Below are positions 32,330 through 43,330 of a stretch of DNA of 64,000 bases, piece after piece. Each line of letters starts with the position of its first letter. Position 1 is the stretch's first letter. Source of the DNA: Lumnitzera littorea (lineage: Eukaryota > Streptophyta > Magnoliopsida > Myrtales > Combretaceae); the NCBI GenBank assembly GCA_024138015.1, contig JAMXBB010000011.1:37269219-37333218 (forward strand), written 5' to 3'. The position numbers were made by a program, and so were the translations under genes. The notes beneath the pieces are model-generated. The model ran no database searches and had not been told where the DNA came from. It saw only the letters and a list, made by a program, of their open reading frames with translations.

Positions 32330-33270
32330 GAAGAAGTAATACCTCGGCACATTAAGCTACCCTAGTTCGAAACATATGATGGGATGAATGACCATGAAGA
32401 CCACTTAGAGTACTACCGTACACTAGCCAAGTTACATGGTTTAAGCGATGCGGTGGCTTATCATGCCTTTCCTTCAACCTTAAGGAATGCAATCAGCACA
32501 TAGTTCAAAAACCTAAAACCAAGTACCATTTCATGTTTCAATGAACTAACAGAGGTGTTCCTTCAACACTTTCTTGCTAGTAAACTTCCAATTAAGGACT
32601 CTTCAATCCTTAACACCATCAAACAAAAGTCCAATGAATCAGGGATAATTTGGCTAGATTTATGGCTATGATGGTCCAAATCCCAGAACTGGATATAAGT
32701 ATGGCCCTCAATGCCATAATCGACGAAGTTAAACCTCATGGAGACTTTTTCAAGTCTCTCACAAAGAACAAGCTGAAAACTTTCACTAAATTTAAGGCTG
32801 AAGGCACCTCATACATCCAACAAGAAGAAAACATCAAAGCACAACGAGAAGCTAATCAAAGTAGAGGAGATGGAAAGAGTGACAAACGAAAAAATGCGAA
32901 AGATAGACTTAGCACGGACAACGACAACAGTTCAGATGCTGAGAGAAAGAGACCGAGGATACCGACATTCATATCCCATACGCCTATCAATCGTCTAATC
33001 TTGGACATTTTAATGGAAGTAAGTAGGAAAAGAGGTGTCTTCTAGTGGCCAAAAAGAATGCAAGAGAATCCCTTAAGAAGAAATTCAAACAAATATTGTG
33101 ATTTCCACCGTGACAAGATTCACAATACAGATGAGTGCATTCAACTCAAGAATGCAATTACAGATGCAATATAATGCAGGAACCTACAAAAATTTTTAGC
33201 GCATGATGCCGCAAGAATCAAAAGACCATCTCAGAGGAGAAGAGAGGAAATAGAAGATGACACTTAGCCA
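32330..33270 (+). pseudogene. gag: Element 3 Gag
   Basis: The capsid region reads through stops: KLP-FETYDGMNDHEDHLEYY, LHGLSDAVAYHAFP, FNELTEVFLQHFLASK, then a frame change near 32640 into the open frame 32650-33045 (MVQIPELDISMALNAI, an acidic/basic Gly-poor tail). A zinc knuckle near 33095-33145 reads YCDFHRDKIHNTDEC (C-x2-H-x4-H-x4-C), the Tat-type variant. The start codon and N-terminus are obscured by the deletion next to the 5' LTR; plus-strand acidic/Pro-rich sequence at 32050-32300 probably represents the N-terminal tail. Confidence 0.8.
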
Positions 33271-33900
33271 GAAATGGCCATAAGAGATGCAAGGGATGTT
33301 AGTCCCACCAAAGCACCTAACGGAGTAATTAATACCATTATCAGTGGACCTAGTATAGGCCAATCGAGTTCTTTGAACTTGATTAACGCCAAGAATTATG
33401 TTTGCAATATTCACAGAAAAAAGGTCAAGATTGACAATACAATATCTTTTAGAGAAGAGGATTTTGAGGGTATCCAGAGGCTGCACGATGATGCACTTAT
33501 CATCAATGCAAGAGTTGCTAACTTTGAAGTCAAGAAGATTCTTGTTAACATAAGAAGTTCCGCCGATATCATTTTTCAGCATGCCTTCGATCAAAAGAGG
33601 CCCAAGATCAAAGCAACTGCGGTCTTACAAGTATAACCTCTATGCCTTCAATAATCAACCCATCCAAGTAGCCGGAGTTATCACTTTATCAATACAGATA
33701 GGGGATGACTAGCATGTTGCAAAGGACAAAGTAAATTTTCTCATTGTCAAATGTTGGTCCCTTTACAACATGATAATGGGACGGCCATGCCAACATTTAT
33801 TCGGCATTATCCCATCAACGATACATCTAAAGGCTAAGTTTTTTACTTCCACGGGGGTTGGTGTATGCAGAGGGGATCAACAATTGGTACGATCCTTGTA
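33271..33900 (+). pseudogene. Element 3 protease region
   Basis: The open frame 33274-33636 includes the post-gag linker (GVINTIISGPSIG) and the protease entry ISFREEDFEGIQRLHDDALIINARVANFEVKKILVN. The active-site motif reads NIRSSADII where family members have Asp-x-Gly-Ser-Ser/Ala-Asp, so the catalytic Asp and Gly are lost (D to N, G to R). The flap-side LIVKC and the C-terminal block (YNMIMGRP, about 33760) follow in another frame. Confidence 0.7.
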
Positions 33901-34039
33901 TATTAGGCCTTGAGACGAGAGGAAGTTTTTCAAGTTGAAACCTATCTAGATGGCAAGACAATTGGCATAGAGAATGCTGAAAATGATACAGAGGAAATTC
34001 CTTTAGGAAATGATCCCAAGAAGACAACAAGGATAGGAA

Positions 34040-34900
34040 AACCTATGTTAGCAGATGTTCAACAAAGTATAATTGACTTCCTATAAGCCAATGCTGGCCT
34101 GTTTACATGGTCACCTTCGGACATGCAGGGTATTCCAAGAGACATTATGGTACACAAGCTCCATATTGACCCGAATGTGAAAGTGGCCCAACAAAAGAAG
34201 AGACATTTTACGCTAGAGAGACAAGCGGTAATAAAAGAAAAGGTCTAAAAATTATTGAGGATAGGATTCATCTAGGAAGAGCCTTATCGGACTTGGTTAG
34301 CAAATTGTATGTTAGTCAAGAAGTCTAATCGCAAGTGGCGAATGTGCATAAACTTCACCGATCCCAACAAGGCATGTCCTAAGGATTGTTTCCCATTGCC
34401 AAAAAGCGATCAAATGGTAGACGCAACCATAGGGCATGCATTATTTTCTTTTATAGATGCTTTCTCTGGTTACAATCAAATCAAGATGAATAAGGCAGAT
34501 GAAGTTCACACATCTTTCGTTACCAATTTTGGAACAAACTGTTATACTGTGATACCCTTTGGGCTGAAGAACACTAGTACTACATACCAAAGATTGGTAA
34601 CGAAGATGCTCAAATCTCAAATCCACAGGAATGTTGAAGTATATGTAGATGACATGATTATGAAAAACATGAAGGAAGATCAGCATCTCGTTGATCTGGA
34701 GGAAACGTTTTCCACAATGAGGAGTTATAGCATGAAACTCAACCTCCAGAAGTGTATCTTTGGCACAACATTAAGGAAATTTCTTAAATATATGGTCATA
34801 CGATAGGGCATCGAGGCCAATATAAGAAAGTTTGAAGCGATAAGGAATATAAAACCACCTCACATGGTTGAGGAGGTGCAAGAACTCACCGGACGAATTG
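34040..34900 (+). pseudogene. pol: Element 3 reverse transcriptase
   Basis: The open frame 34309-34806 contains LVKKSNRKWRMCINFTDPNKACPKDCFPLP, the DAFSGYNQI block, TSFVTNFGTNCYTVIPFGLKN and the catalytic YVDDMIMK (Asp pair 34648-34653). Upstream stretches include the Tat pre-RT block FTWSPSDMQGI (about 34108). Two stops and a frame change separate RT from RNase H. Confidence 0.85.
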
Positions 34901-35908
34901 CCACCCTCAACAAATTCGTGTCGAGAAGTGCAGATAGGTACGCAAAATTCTTTAAAATTTTGAAGAATCCGAAGGGATTCAATTAGACTAACGATTGCAA
35001 AAGAGTTTTCAACAAGCTCAAGGAATTTCTTGCATTACCCCCAATACTTTCGACACCTATTCTGGGGGGGAATTTATACTTGTATTTATCTATCAACTAT
35101 CGAGTACTTTCCTCTATTACAGGGGCTAGAGCTTTAATATACAAAGATTGAAAAATTTGTATTAGTAGTGGTTATCTTGGCAAAAAAGTTGAAGCCATAT
35201 TTTGAAGCTCACCAGATTATTATCCTTACTGATCAACCATTGCGGCAAGCATTACAATGCCCTGATTCCTTAAAGAGGATGATGAAATATGCCTTAGAGC
35301 TCAGTGCCCATGGTGTGCAATATAAACCCAGAACGGCACTAAAAACCCAAGTACTAGCGGATTTTGTTGTTGAGTTCATAGGAGAGGAAGACTCTATGGA
35401 GATCGCTAAGAAACCTATCTGGTTTCTTTATATCAATGGTTCTTTGACACAAGAAGGAAGCGGTGTAGGCCTAATCCTTCAAGTCTCACATAATGTCAAA
35501 ATCCATTACGCTTTGAAATTTGGATTCCCAACTAGTAACAATGAAGCAGAATACAAAGCTCTAATCACCAAATTGAAACTGGCAAAAGAAATTAATGTCG
35601 AGAAACTCGAAGTGTTTTCTTATTCCCAGTTGGTGGTAAATCAGGTCACTGGAAGTTACGCAGTAAGAGAAGAAGAGATGAGCAAGTACCTCTTGGTGGT
35701 ACAAACACTCATAGAAGAATTCCTATCATTCTCCATTAACAAAATTCCCAGAAGCAAGAATATTGCTACCAACAAGCTGTCGAAGTTGGCCAATATGGCA
35801 TTCCCTGAGCTGAATAAGAAACTTTTCCTGGAGTTTCTCCTACAGAAAAGTTTATCCAGTCTTTCGCAGAGTGATAAGTTACCTCCTTGCCCAAAAGAAG
35901 AATCATGA
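34901..35908 (+). pseudogene. pol: Element 3 RNase H and archaeal-type second RNase H
   Basis: The first RNase H is degraded before 35160 and ends with TDQPLRQALQCPDSLKRMMKYALEL. The second starts at about 35400: KKPIWFLYINGSLTQEGSG (catalytic Asp replaced by Asn in YINGS), NNEAEYKALI (Glu kept), EVFSYSQLVVNQV (the Asp of the DSQL motif is Tyr here) and NIATNKLSKLA (final Asp replaced by Asn). Three of four catalytic acids are gone, although the frame 35168-35908 stays open for 246 codons. Confidence 0.8.
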
Positions 35909-35959
35909 ATGGATTCCCTAGTAATATATCCAAAAGATGGTACTGTCCCTGACAATAAA

Positions 35960-37140
35960 AAGGAGGTGCGAAGATTAGCTTACCAGGCTGTGAATTACAC
36001 ACTTATTAATTGTTAGCTGTATAAGTACGACGTATCTCAACCTTACCTTCGATGCCTTTCTCGAAAGGATTCCTAGAGGGTGTTATCTAAACTACATGAT
36101 GGCATATGCCGTAATCATGTAAAGTTGCAAACACTATACATTCAAGCAATGCAACTCAGCTATTATTAGCTGACTATGAGAGTAAATGCAAAGCATGTTA
36201 TCCGGCAATGTCATCAATGCCAAAAGCACGAGTCGCTAAGCAACGCACCTGCAATTGAGCTATGTAGCCTAACCAGCCCTTAACCTTTCACCCAGTGGAG
36301 GCTAAATATTTACAGACCCTTTCTGAAGTCTACCGCCCAGCGCCAATTCATCATTTTCGCTGTTAACTACTTTACGAAATGGAATAAGGCTAAGGCTATA
36401 GCAAAAATTATCGAGCTGAAAGTAGAAGCTTTCGTATTCAACTCCATCATATCAAGATTCAAAGTTCCTTACATGATAGTTACAGATAACAGCCCACAGT
36501 TTGACAACAATAAGTTCCGGTCATTTTGTGAGAGGCACGGCATTCGACTCAACTATATGTCTATAGCACACCCTCAAACAAATGGATAAGTCGAGGTCGT
36601 AAATAAGATCATACTACATAACCTAAAATGGAAAGTGGATCAAGTCAGGGGAAAGTGGGCCAATGAACTACCAAAAGTCCTATGGGGATACAAAACCACT
36701 CACAAAACCGTAATGGGAGAGACACCATTTAAGTTGGCCTACAGCACTGAAGCTGTTTGCCGATTGAACTGGAATTACCCAATCTACGGATACATATTTT
36801 TGATGTTATGCTCAATCGAGTCGAAGTAACAGCAAATCTAGATACTATCAAGGAAATTCGAGACATTACAAGAGTTAGGGTCGCAGCATACCAGCATATA
36901 GTAGCAAGATACTACAATCAGAAAGTGAAGCACAAGGTTTTCTAACCTGGAGATCTAGTTTACCATAAGATGGAAGTAACTGGGGCGCGAGAAAATCAGG
37001 GAAAGCTTGGCGTGAATTGGGAAGATTCTGTCAGGATCTAGGAAGTCGTTGGCGAAGGGGCCTATCAACTAGAAAGGTTAGATAGATCCATCATCCCTCG
37101 AGCTTGGAATGCCAAGAATATGAAATTTTATTTCAATTAA
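35960..37140 (+). pseudogene. pol: Element 3 integrase
   Basis: HHCC finger remnants lie at 36090-36230 (HGICRNHVKL, QCHQCQKH). The first catalytic Asp is Asn (AAT at 36305-36307, in LNIYRPF). The second region reads VTDNSPQFDNNKF with the Asp kept. The third, HPQTNG, is followed by a stop, then VEVVNKI with the Glu kept. FKLAYSTEAV and the C-terminal GDLVYHKMEV region follow, ending with KFYFN-type residues and TAA near 37140. Stops and frame changes are spread throughout. Confidence 0.8.
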
Positions 37141-37406
37141 TGCGGGATGATTTCTGCTATCTCTCATTGGCGATAGCCAACATGTCTGAAAGATCGGTAC
37201 TTATTTATGATAATTATATATTTGAAGTCTCATCATATTTTAGTTATGATTACCAAACTAATGAGTTCAACGCTGCATGGTAAATAAACTGATCTAGGTT
37301 CTAGCCTAACGAGATTAACAACCTATACAAGTTAACCTTACGGTCGAGTAATGCGACTAGTCTACACCTCAAACGGTTAATGAATAGTATAAAAAAATGG
37401 GTATAT
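37141..37406 (+). other. Element 3 3' UTR, unique part
   Basis: Non-coding sequence between integrase and the tandem array. No structure was recognised. Confidence 0.5.
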
Positions 37407-37690
37407 GAAATAAAACATGCCAAGAGATAGTTGGCGTGTAAGATAAAACATGCCGAGAAACAAATGGTGTGTGAAATAAAACACGCTGAGGAAAAATAGC
37501 ATATGAAATAAAACATGCTAAGAAACAAATTGTGTGAAATGAAACATGCTGAAAGAAAATTGGGCATGTGAAATAAAACATGCCGAGCGATAGTTAGGCA
37601 CGTGAAATAAAACATGCTGAGAGATAGTTAGGTGCGTGAAATAAAACATGCCAAGAAACAAATAGCATGAAAAATAAAACATGTTGATGA
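37407..37690 (+). repeat. 31-34 bp tandem repeat array in element 3
   Basis: GAAATAAAACATGC recurs at about 37407, 37441, 37473, 37505, 37536, 37570, 37604, 37638 and 37669, spaced 31-34 bases and linked by variants of CGAGAGATAGTTAGGCGTGT. Nine copies; several carry GCCGAG, the motif also repeated in the element's LTR. Minus-strand open frames here (for example 37615-37301) are repeat artefacts. Confidence 0.92.
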
Positions 37691-37930
37691 ATGAGATTGT
37701 GAAGCAACATACATATACCATCCAAACCGAGAAAGTGCAATACATGAAATTAAATGTCGCAAGAACTCGGCATTACCTTTACTATATTCCAATTAATAAT
37801 TACACGAGAATGCAGTGTGCCAATACAAAAAGTCCTATGGCCTATCTTCAGATTCAATATAAGTGATTTTTAAATCATTAGCTGGGGCTTCCTTAGTAGC
37901 TGGGTTCTCAGAGCGGGCAACTTCTTCGGC

Positions 37931-37935
37931 ATAAG
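37931..37935. repeat. Target duplication of the solo LTR in element 3, left (ATAAG)
   Basis: This is an exact match to ATAAG at 39147-39151, flanking TG...CA ends. Confidence 0.88.
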
Positions 37936-39146
37936 TGATATCAAGCAAGTGTACCTATCAATTTTAATATAGCGGATGTAAGTCCGAGTCGATTCCTTAG
38001 AGACTTCAAGTATTAATATTAACCTTAGCTCTATTATCTAATCGGAAAATTGTGATGAGTTGAATGAATTAAAAAATACTAAAATTAACAAACTAAACTA
38101 ATTATGAGACTTGATTAAGCAATTTAGAAAGCGATAAAACTAAGAACGACTTCAATAAGGTAATAACGTATTTAGGAATTATATGTGACCGCTTAAAATA
38201 TATTCAATTCAATTTCTATTATTCTTGACCGGAGGGATTCACAATTAAAGTTAATACTTTTCTCAAGTATATTAACCCTAATCCTAAATTATTTACCGGA
38301 ATATCTTCACTTAGTAATATAACTTAGAATTGGATTAATGTATAATGAATTCCCACACAAACAATCAACTTTCCAAAAGAAATATGTATCTTATCTCTAA
38401 GTACACATGTAATTCTCTCCAATTATGTAAAGATCTAATTACACATGTAATTTCTCAATCATCGTGCATAATATCATAGATTGATACTCTAGAAATATCA
38501 ATTAACAATTAAATAACATAATTGAATCAAGAAAAGATAAAAACTTTATTGAAAATTATTAATCTATCTAATAATCACATGAAACCCTAAGTTCCATAAT
38601 TCTAAATACAAGAGTTTCAAGCTATCATAATGAAACTAAAAACAAATTCCAACAAAACTAATAAATAAAACATGAAAAACCCCTTTTGTTGATGCTAAAT
38701 CTCTTCAATCTTAAAGTTAAGTGTTGCTTTCGCCTTTTTGTTCTCCTTCTCTTCAAGTCTCTTCTCTTTTGAATGTCCAATGTTGTGTGCAAAACCCTAG
38801 TATGTCCTTTTATAATGTATTGTAAGGTTTCTGTTTTCGTCACCAGACATGGCCTAGGACACAGTCGTGTCCCCAGGTCATGTAACTTTCTGACCTTAGC
38901 AAATTTTCCTGGATGGACACAGTTATGTCCTAAACTGTGTAACTTCAAAACTTCATAACTTATTCATTTGAACTCCAAATTGAGTGAAACTTGATTCCTT
39001 TTCTTTGTTTTCAATCCAAGAACACGTTCAAATCTTAAAATCAAAATTTTACTCAATTAAGTATCAATTTCTTTGAAGAAAACCAAAGATGTAAAGGAAA
39101 TACTATAAAATTACCATGTGAAATATATTTAAAATAAGAGTTATCA
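37936..39146. mobile_element. Solo LTR, 1.2 kb, inside the antisense gene of element 3
   Basis: The 1211-bp segment begins TGATATCAAG and ends GAGTTATCA, giving TG and CA ends in either orientation. It is bounded by a perfect ATAAG duplication. There is no coding sequence and no second LTR. The flanking minus-strand acidic tail of the antisense gene resumes across it. Short GACACAGT/TGTGTCC motifs near 38860-38940 recur. The retrotransposon family was not identified. Confidence 0.8.
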
Positions 39147-39748
39147 ATAAGCTTCATTATCACTTTGATCCATACTCTCAGCATCAGTCTCCTCGCCTTC
39201 ATCTTTGTCAAAACTACTAACTTTGCCATCGATGTCAACAAAGTTGAGACATGAGAGATCATAATCAAGATAAGGCTTCAAGACCTCTTCTCTTGCTACT
39301 TGAACTCGCTCCAACAACTTTTTGTGTAAAAGCTTCTCATATTGCCAAGTGAGAGTGATTATATTGAGAGCCTCTTCAACAGACAACCTCCTCCATAGAG
39401 TCTCCTCCAACTCGGCAACACGGCTTTGTAAGTTCGAGTTGTTGGTCTCTAACTCCTTTATCTGCATCCTGAGCTTATCTTCATCGTCGCTCATCGTGCA
39501 AATAGTTCGGCCCAAGCCCCAACATTCTTCCTTTTTCTTCTATAACTCCTCTTTCAAGCTTTTAGACTCTTTGTACTGTTCTTCTATTTTGGCCTTCAAG
39601 CTAGAGATTTCATCAATGGCAAGGTCATATGCCAATTTCTTGGCAGCAAGTTCCTCCTTAAGCTTTCTCGACTCTATTTCAGCCCTAATCCTCGCATTCT
39701 CAACAGCAGCAATCTAGCCTTTGATGCATTGTACACATCCTTAACTTT

Positions 39749-39812
39749 CTACAGCAAATTTATTTATTATAATCAAAAGTGATTAAGTATTATCCATACA
39801 ATTGAAGATTAC
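39749..39812 (-). other. Intron of the antisense gene (64 bases)
   Basis: The minus strand begins GTAATC after AAAGAAG and ends TTTGCTGTAG before AAAGTTAAGG. The size is near the minimum for plant introns and the content is AT-rich. Confidence 0.6.
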
Positions 39813-39865
39813 CTTCTTTACCTCTTTGTCGGCCTCATCCAATGCTGTTGAATGTAGTTGCTCAT

Positions 39866-39934
39866 CTAGGAAAGGAAATGTGTTAGTTACCTGAACGAAT
39901 TCGATAATCAAAAGCAATGGTCATGGATACTCAC
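39866..39934 (-). other. Intron of the antisense gene (69 bases)
   Basis: The minus strand begins GTGAGTATCC and ends TTTCCTAG. The exon between it and the next intron is only 53 bases (39865-39813). Confidence 0.55.
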
Positions 39935-40622
39935 ATTGTACAATTTGGCCGCGACATGGGCCTTATTACAATCGTCAACCCTGTTGACATCGTTCTTGGT
40001 GATATCTTTGTTTTTTGGAAGGATGATCCCTTCCATTAAATCTAAAGATTTCGTACTGTTTCCCAAGGCCAAGTCATTGTCCAAAATTTGGTGACTCCAG
40101 TAAGAGATGAAGTACTCGCCGACCTCTTTATTGGGGACGAATTCGGTGCTACTGATGCCGAGAGATTTGGAATGCATAGCCTCTTTCACCCTTTCGTCTA
40201 AGCCTTTAGACTTCTTGATAGGTGGTTAGTTGGTAAGCTCCTTCCCTAGCCTTTTGTCACCACTCAGAGCCGCTGCAATCGCCAGCGATGAACCTTCTAC
40301 TGCAATGGCATTTTCATCCTCCTTGATGGGATGTGTCCCTCGACGCTCGCCATCCTTTGGCTAGATAGAAGTTTTAATAATCATGACTAGAGGCTCCTCA
40401 GAATGAGCAACCCCAGTCAACTGTGTTTTCTCAATCTCCTTCAAACTCTTGCAGGACAAAAGATCTTCTGCATTGCCATCTATGCAACTTCTTTTACTAG
40501 TTTCTTTGTGATAGCAGACCGAGTGGTAGCTACTGAGGTGGTCACCCTCTTATCAGGCTTGGGTTTTTTTACCTTGGCCTAAGCTAGTAGCTTTGCCAGA
40601 TTCACCTCTTCAACACCTATAT

Positions 40623-40780
40623 CTACAACATAAGTACACCAATTAATATAAACATGGAAAAAAATATGAACTTACAATTTCTGTATCGAGCAAGCCTCAA
40701 AGTTTACTATTCTCCCCCCAAGTCCTGAGAACAGCTTTCCTCATAACTATACTTGGCATAACAGAACCACATTAGCGTAC
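40623..40780 (-). other. Intron of the antisense gene (158 bases)
   Basis: The minus strand begins GTACGC directly after the Lys-rich exon end (FLKKK) and ends ATGTTGTAG. The open reading before the donor stops shortly inside the intron, supporting the border. Confidence 0.6.
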
Positions 40781-41586
40781 CTTCTTTTTCAAAAAATATT
40801 GGTTCTCCATTTTCATAATGCCGTATAATTCTCTCAGCATCCCAGAAAAACATTTTGTTTCTCCTTTTTTTTTTTCAATTTTTTTTGCTACTGCTGCTAC
40901 TGTTGCTACATCATTCGGTATCAAATCTATGTCCTTTGTATGTATCAACTCAGTCCATTGGGTCCAGAAGTCTAAGTCCTCATCAGATACTATTGACACA
41001 AACTTGTCATACCACTTGTGAATCTTGGATTCTAACGTGTCCATGAACTAACGCCCATGGTTAGCAATAGCAAAGTACCACCCGTCAAGTTGTCTCGAAT
41101 AGTGAGCAAATATCGAAACAATTGAGGCGTAGCCCTAACTTTCGCAAACTATTTCAAAGGCTGCCAAAAGCCGATATGTATTAGGTGAGAACATACTCGA
41201 CGTAACTCTGAAATAGTTGAAAAAGCCTTTGACAAAAGCCGAAAAAGGGAAGCGCAACCTAAAATCTAAATATTTCAAGTATATATGGAACTCACTCTCC
41301 CTAGGGAAGCATACTATCTCCCCATCTCTCGGCCTCCTCAAGTTCCATGTCCTAAGAAGATCTCGCTAGTATTGATTATATTTTGTGATAAGAACCCTGT
41401 CAACGGAACTGGTGGTTCCATCTGGAGAATTGCAAAAATAAGCTATTGTATTGAACAGATATCTTGTTAAGGACCTCCCTTCCTTATCCTCAACATAAAT
41501 TTAAAGATCTCTCCCCACTCGACCTCTAATGTAATATATGTGTAACTCCCTATGTCGATTGCTCGAACAAGGGAGTTAGGGGCAAA

Positions 41587-42047
41587 TGTTGATAGTCAGT
41601 TTTTGTTCATCTGATACTCGGCCTTTCGTCTGCTGAGAAGTCATGTAACCAACTCTCTCAGCATTCTCACCTCTTAGATGATGTACAGTATTTATGCCGA
41701 GTATAAGCACTCCTGGTTTGAATTTAATTCTGGTGCGAACAGTTATTATAAGCACAATTATATTACACAACTGCCTGCTACTCCTACATATGAAAAGAGA
41801 TGTTAAGTTAAGAAGCTTCCACGTGTTTTAATAGTTATCTTGACAACTGCCTTAGACACTACAACCATCTATAAATACTAGAAAGAAACTCTGTAAGTGA
41901 ACCAAACACTTCTTTTTTCACATACTTACTCTCCTAAGTTACCTTACTAACTTAAGCATCAGAGTGGCCGCACCGAACTGGCTCCGGTGACAAGTATTTC
42001 ACTTTCTTTTGTAGGATTTTTTCTCATCCTAGAATTTACTAACAACA
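41587..42047 (+). repeat. 3' LTR of element 3
   Basis: 461 bp, TGTTGATAG to CTAACAACA, followed by CATAC. TATA motif near 41880. The last 75 bases (about 41973-42047) have no counterpart in the truncated 5' LTR. The CGGC hairpins of the 5' LTR are partly destroyed here by transitions. Confidence 0.9.
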
Positions 42048-43330
42048 CATACTTCAACATCCATCCCAATGCATATAGCTTTTTTAGAATGTAGTGGCTG
42101 GTAAGTGAAAACTATCACTTCGTGTTCTTCAAAACACTGTCAAAGATGTCTGGTTGAGATGACCACTGCTAAGGCGAACTTCTCTACCATAAATAATCTG
42201 ACTTTAGCTCCCTAAAGAATATGACTCACATAATACACAAGCATATGCTCCTTCCCCTTAGCACAAGCCAATATCGAGGAGAGGGCTTTGCCTCTCACCA
42301 ACAGGTAGAGAATAAATCTTCTCTAAGTATAAGATTGGAAAGCAAAGGTTGGGTAGTCAAGAACTACTTAAGCTCTTTGAAAGTGGTCTAACATTGAGGT
42401 GCCCATTCAAAAACATTAGGGTTCTTTAAGATCTTAAAGAACTTTATGCACCTATATATACTCTTAGGCACAAATCGGCTTAGTGCAATAATCATCCCCA
42501 TAAGCTTTTGGACTTCCTTAACATTGTTGGGGCAATGTATGTCCTGTATGACTTGTATCTTCTTGGTTCACCTCAGTGCCTCGCTAGGTGACCATGTAGC
42601 CTAGAAACTTATCCAAAGTCACCCTAAAGATGTGCTTTGGGGCTTAAGCTTCATATTGTATTTTCTCATTCAATCAAAGGCTTCTTGTAAGTCTTGGATA
42701 TGGTCTTTGGTTCAATGACATTTGATAAGTATACTTCCTTGTTATGTTCAAGCTAAAGTTTAAACAACTTTGTTTCCATTTATTAGTAGGTTACCCTTAT
42801 ATTCTTAAGGTTGAAATTATTACTCCAATTAAATAATTGTTATTTATTATGAGAGCACCACCTTATAACAATAAATCCTCAAGCCAGCTACAAAGGATGT
42901 GTAAACCTCATCTTCTAGCTCCATCTTGATGTGGTTGTGGCCTAAGAGGGCATCTATAAGCTTAGGAGCACGTTCTGCAATGTTGAATCCTTTAATTAGT
43001 CAATCCTTAAGAGTGGAAAGCAATATTTTGGTAGGCTTTATTGAGGTTGATGTAATAGACACACATTTTCCACTTCCTATTAGACTTTTTAACTAATACC
43101 ACGTTGACTAGCTAATTGGCTACTTTTCCTTCCTCATGAAGCTAACCTTTAGCAACTTTTGTACCTTTACTTTAATGGTTATAGGAATTTTGGGATGAAA
43201 AGCCTCTTCTTCTACTTAAGTAGCTTAACATTCTCATTGATGCTGAGGTAATGCATGCTAAAGGAAATTGATAAGTTGTTGTTTAAGCTTAGCAGGTAAC
43301 AACATCCTTACTTACATTGTCTATTTTATG
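42048..43330 (-). pseudogene. pol: Element 4 reverse transcriptase and RNase H
   Basis: Minus-strand reading gives RT blocks (KSLIGSGKCVS-type after frame change, ELEDEVYTSFVAGL), an unrecognised AT-rich interruption at about 42770-42870 where the YxDD region should be, then a thumb block (TLDKFLGYMVT) and RNase H (LLVRGKALSSILACAKGKEHMLVYYVSH, KFALAVVISTRHL, TYQPLHSKKAI). Many stops. It joins 31646 after element 3 is removed. Confidence 0.75.

Larger units (their letters stand above)
37861..41470 (-). pseudogene. Antisense multi-exon gene of element 3 (gypsy-type Transposase_28-like)
   Basis: A minus-strand gene lies between integrase and 3' LTR of element 3. Its N-terminal exon (41470-40781) reads FPRESEFHIYLKYLDFRLRFPFSAFV and SPNTYRLLAAFEIVCE, matching the plant domain called putative gypsy type transposon (Transposase_28), then GWYFAIANHG and a Trp-rich stretch. 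Introns with good borders are visible: 40780-40623, 39934-39866 and 39812-39749. The later exons encode a long Lys/Glu coiled coil (about 200 residues, from IAAVENARIRAEIESRKLKE to YEKLLHKKLLERVQVAREEV) and an acidic tail. The tail continues after a solo LTR at 37930-37861 (YAEEVARSENPA). Stops are present in most exons. Function is unknown; antisense ORFs are documented in Tat elements. Confidence 0.75.
31652..42047 (+). mobile_element. Tat-lineage Ty3/gypsy element with antisense gene (element 3)
   Basis: It is 10.4 kb, bounded by CATAT/CATAC and by LTRs starting TGTTGATAG. Order on the plus strand: truncated 5' LTR, gag, protease, RT, RNase H, second RNase H, integrase, 3' UTR with 31-34 bp tandem repeats, antisense gene, 3' LTR. 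This layout, with an antisense ORF between pol and the 3' LTR, is known for Tat elements such as Retand and Grande. The 5' LTR lacks its last 75 or so bases together with the primer site. The LTRs differ by about 13%. It contains a further solo LTR (37936-39146) and is inserted in the RNase H of element 4. Confidence 0.9.

Noticed and set aside
37301..37745. Minus-strand open frames rich in Cys, Phe and His
   Set aside because: They are translations of the 31-34 bp tandem repeats.
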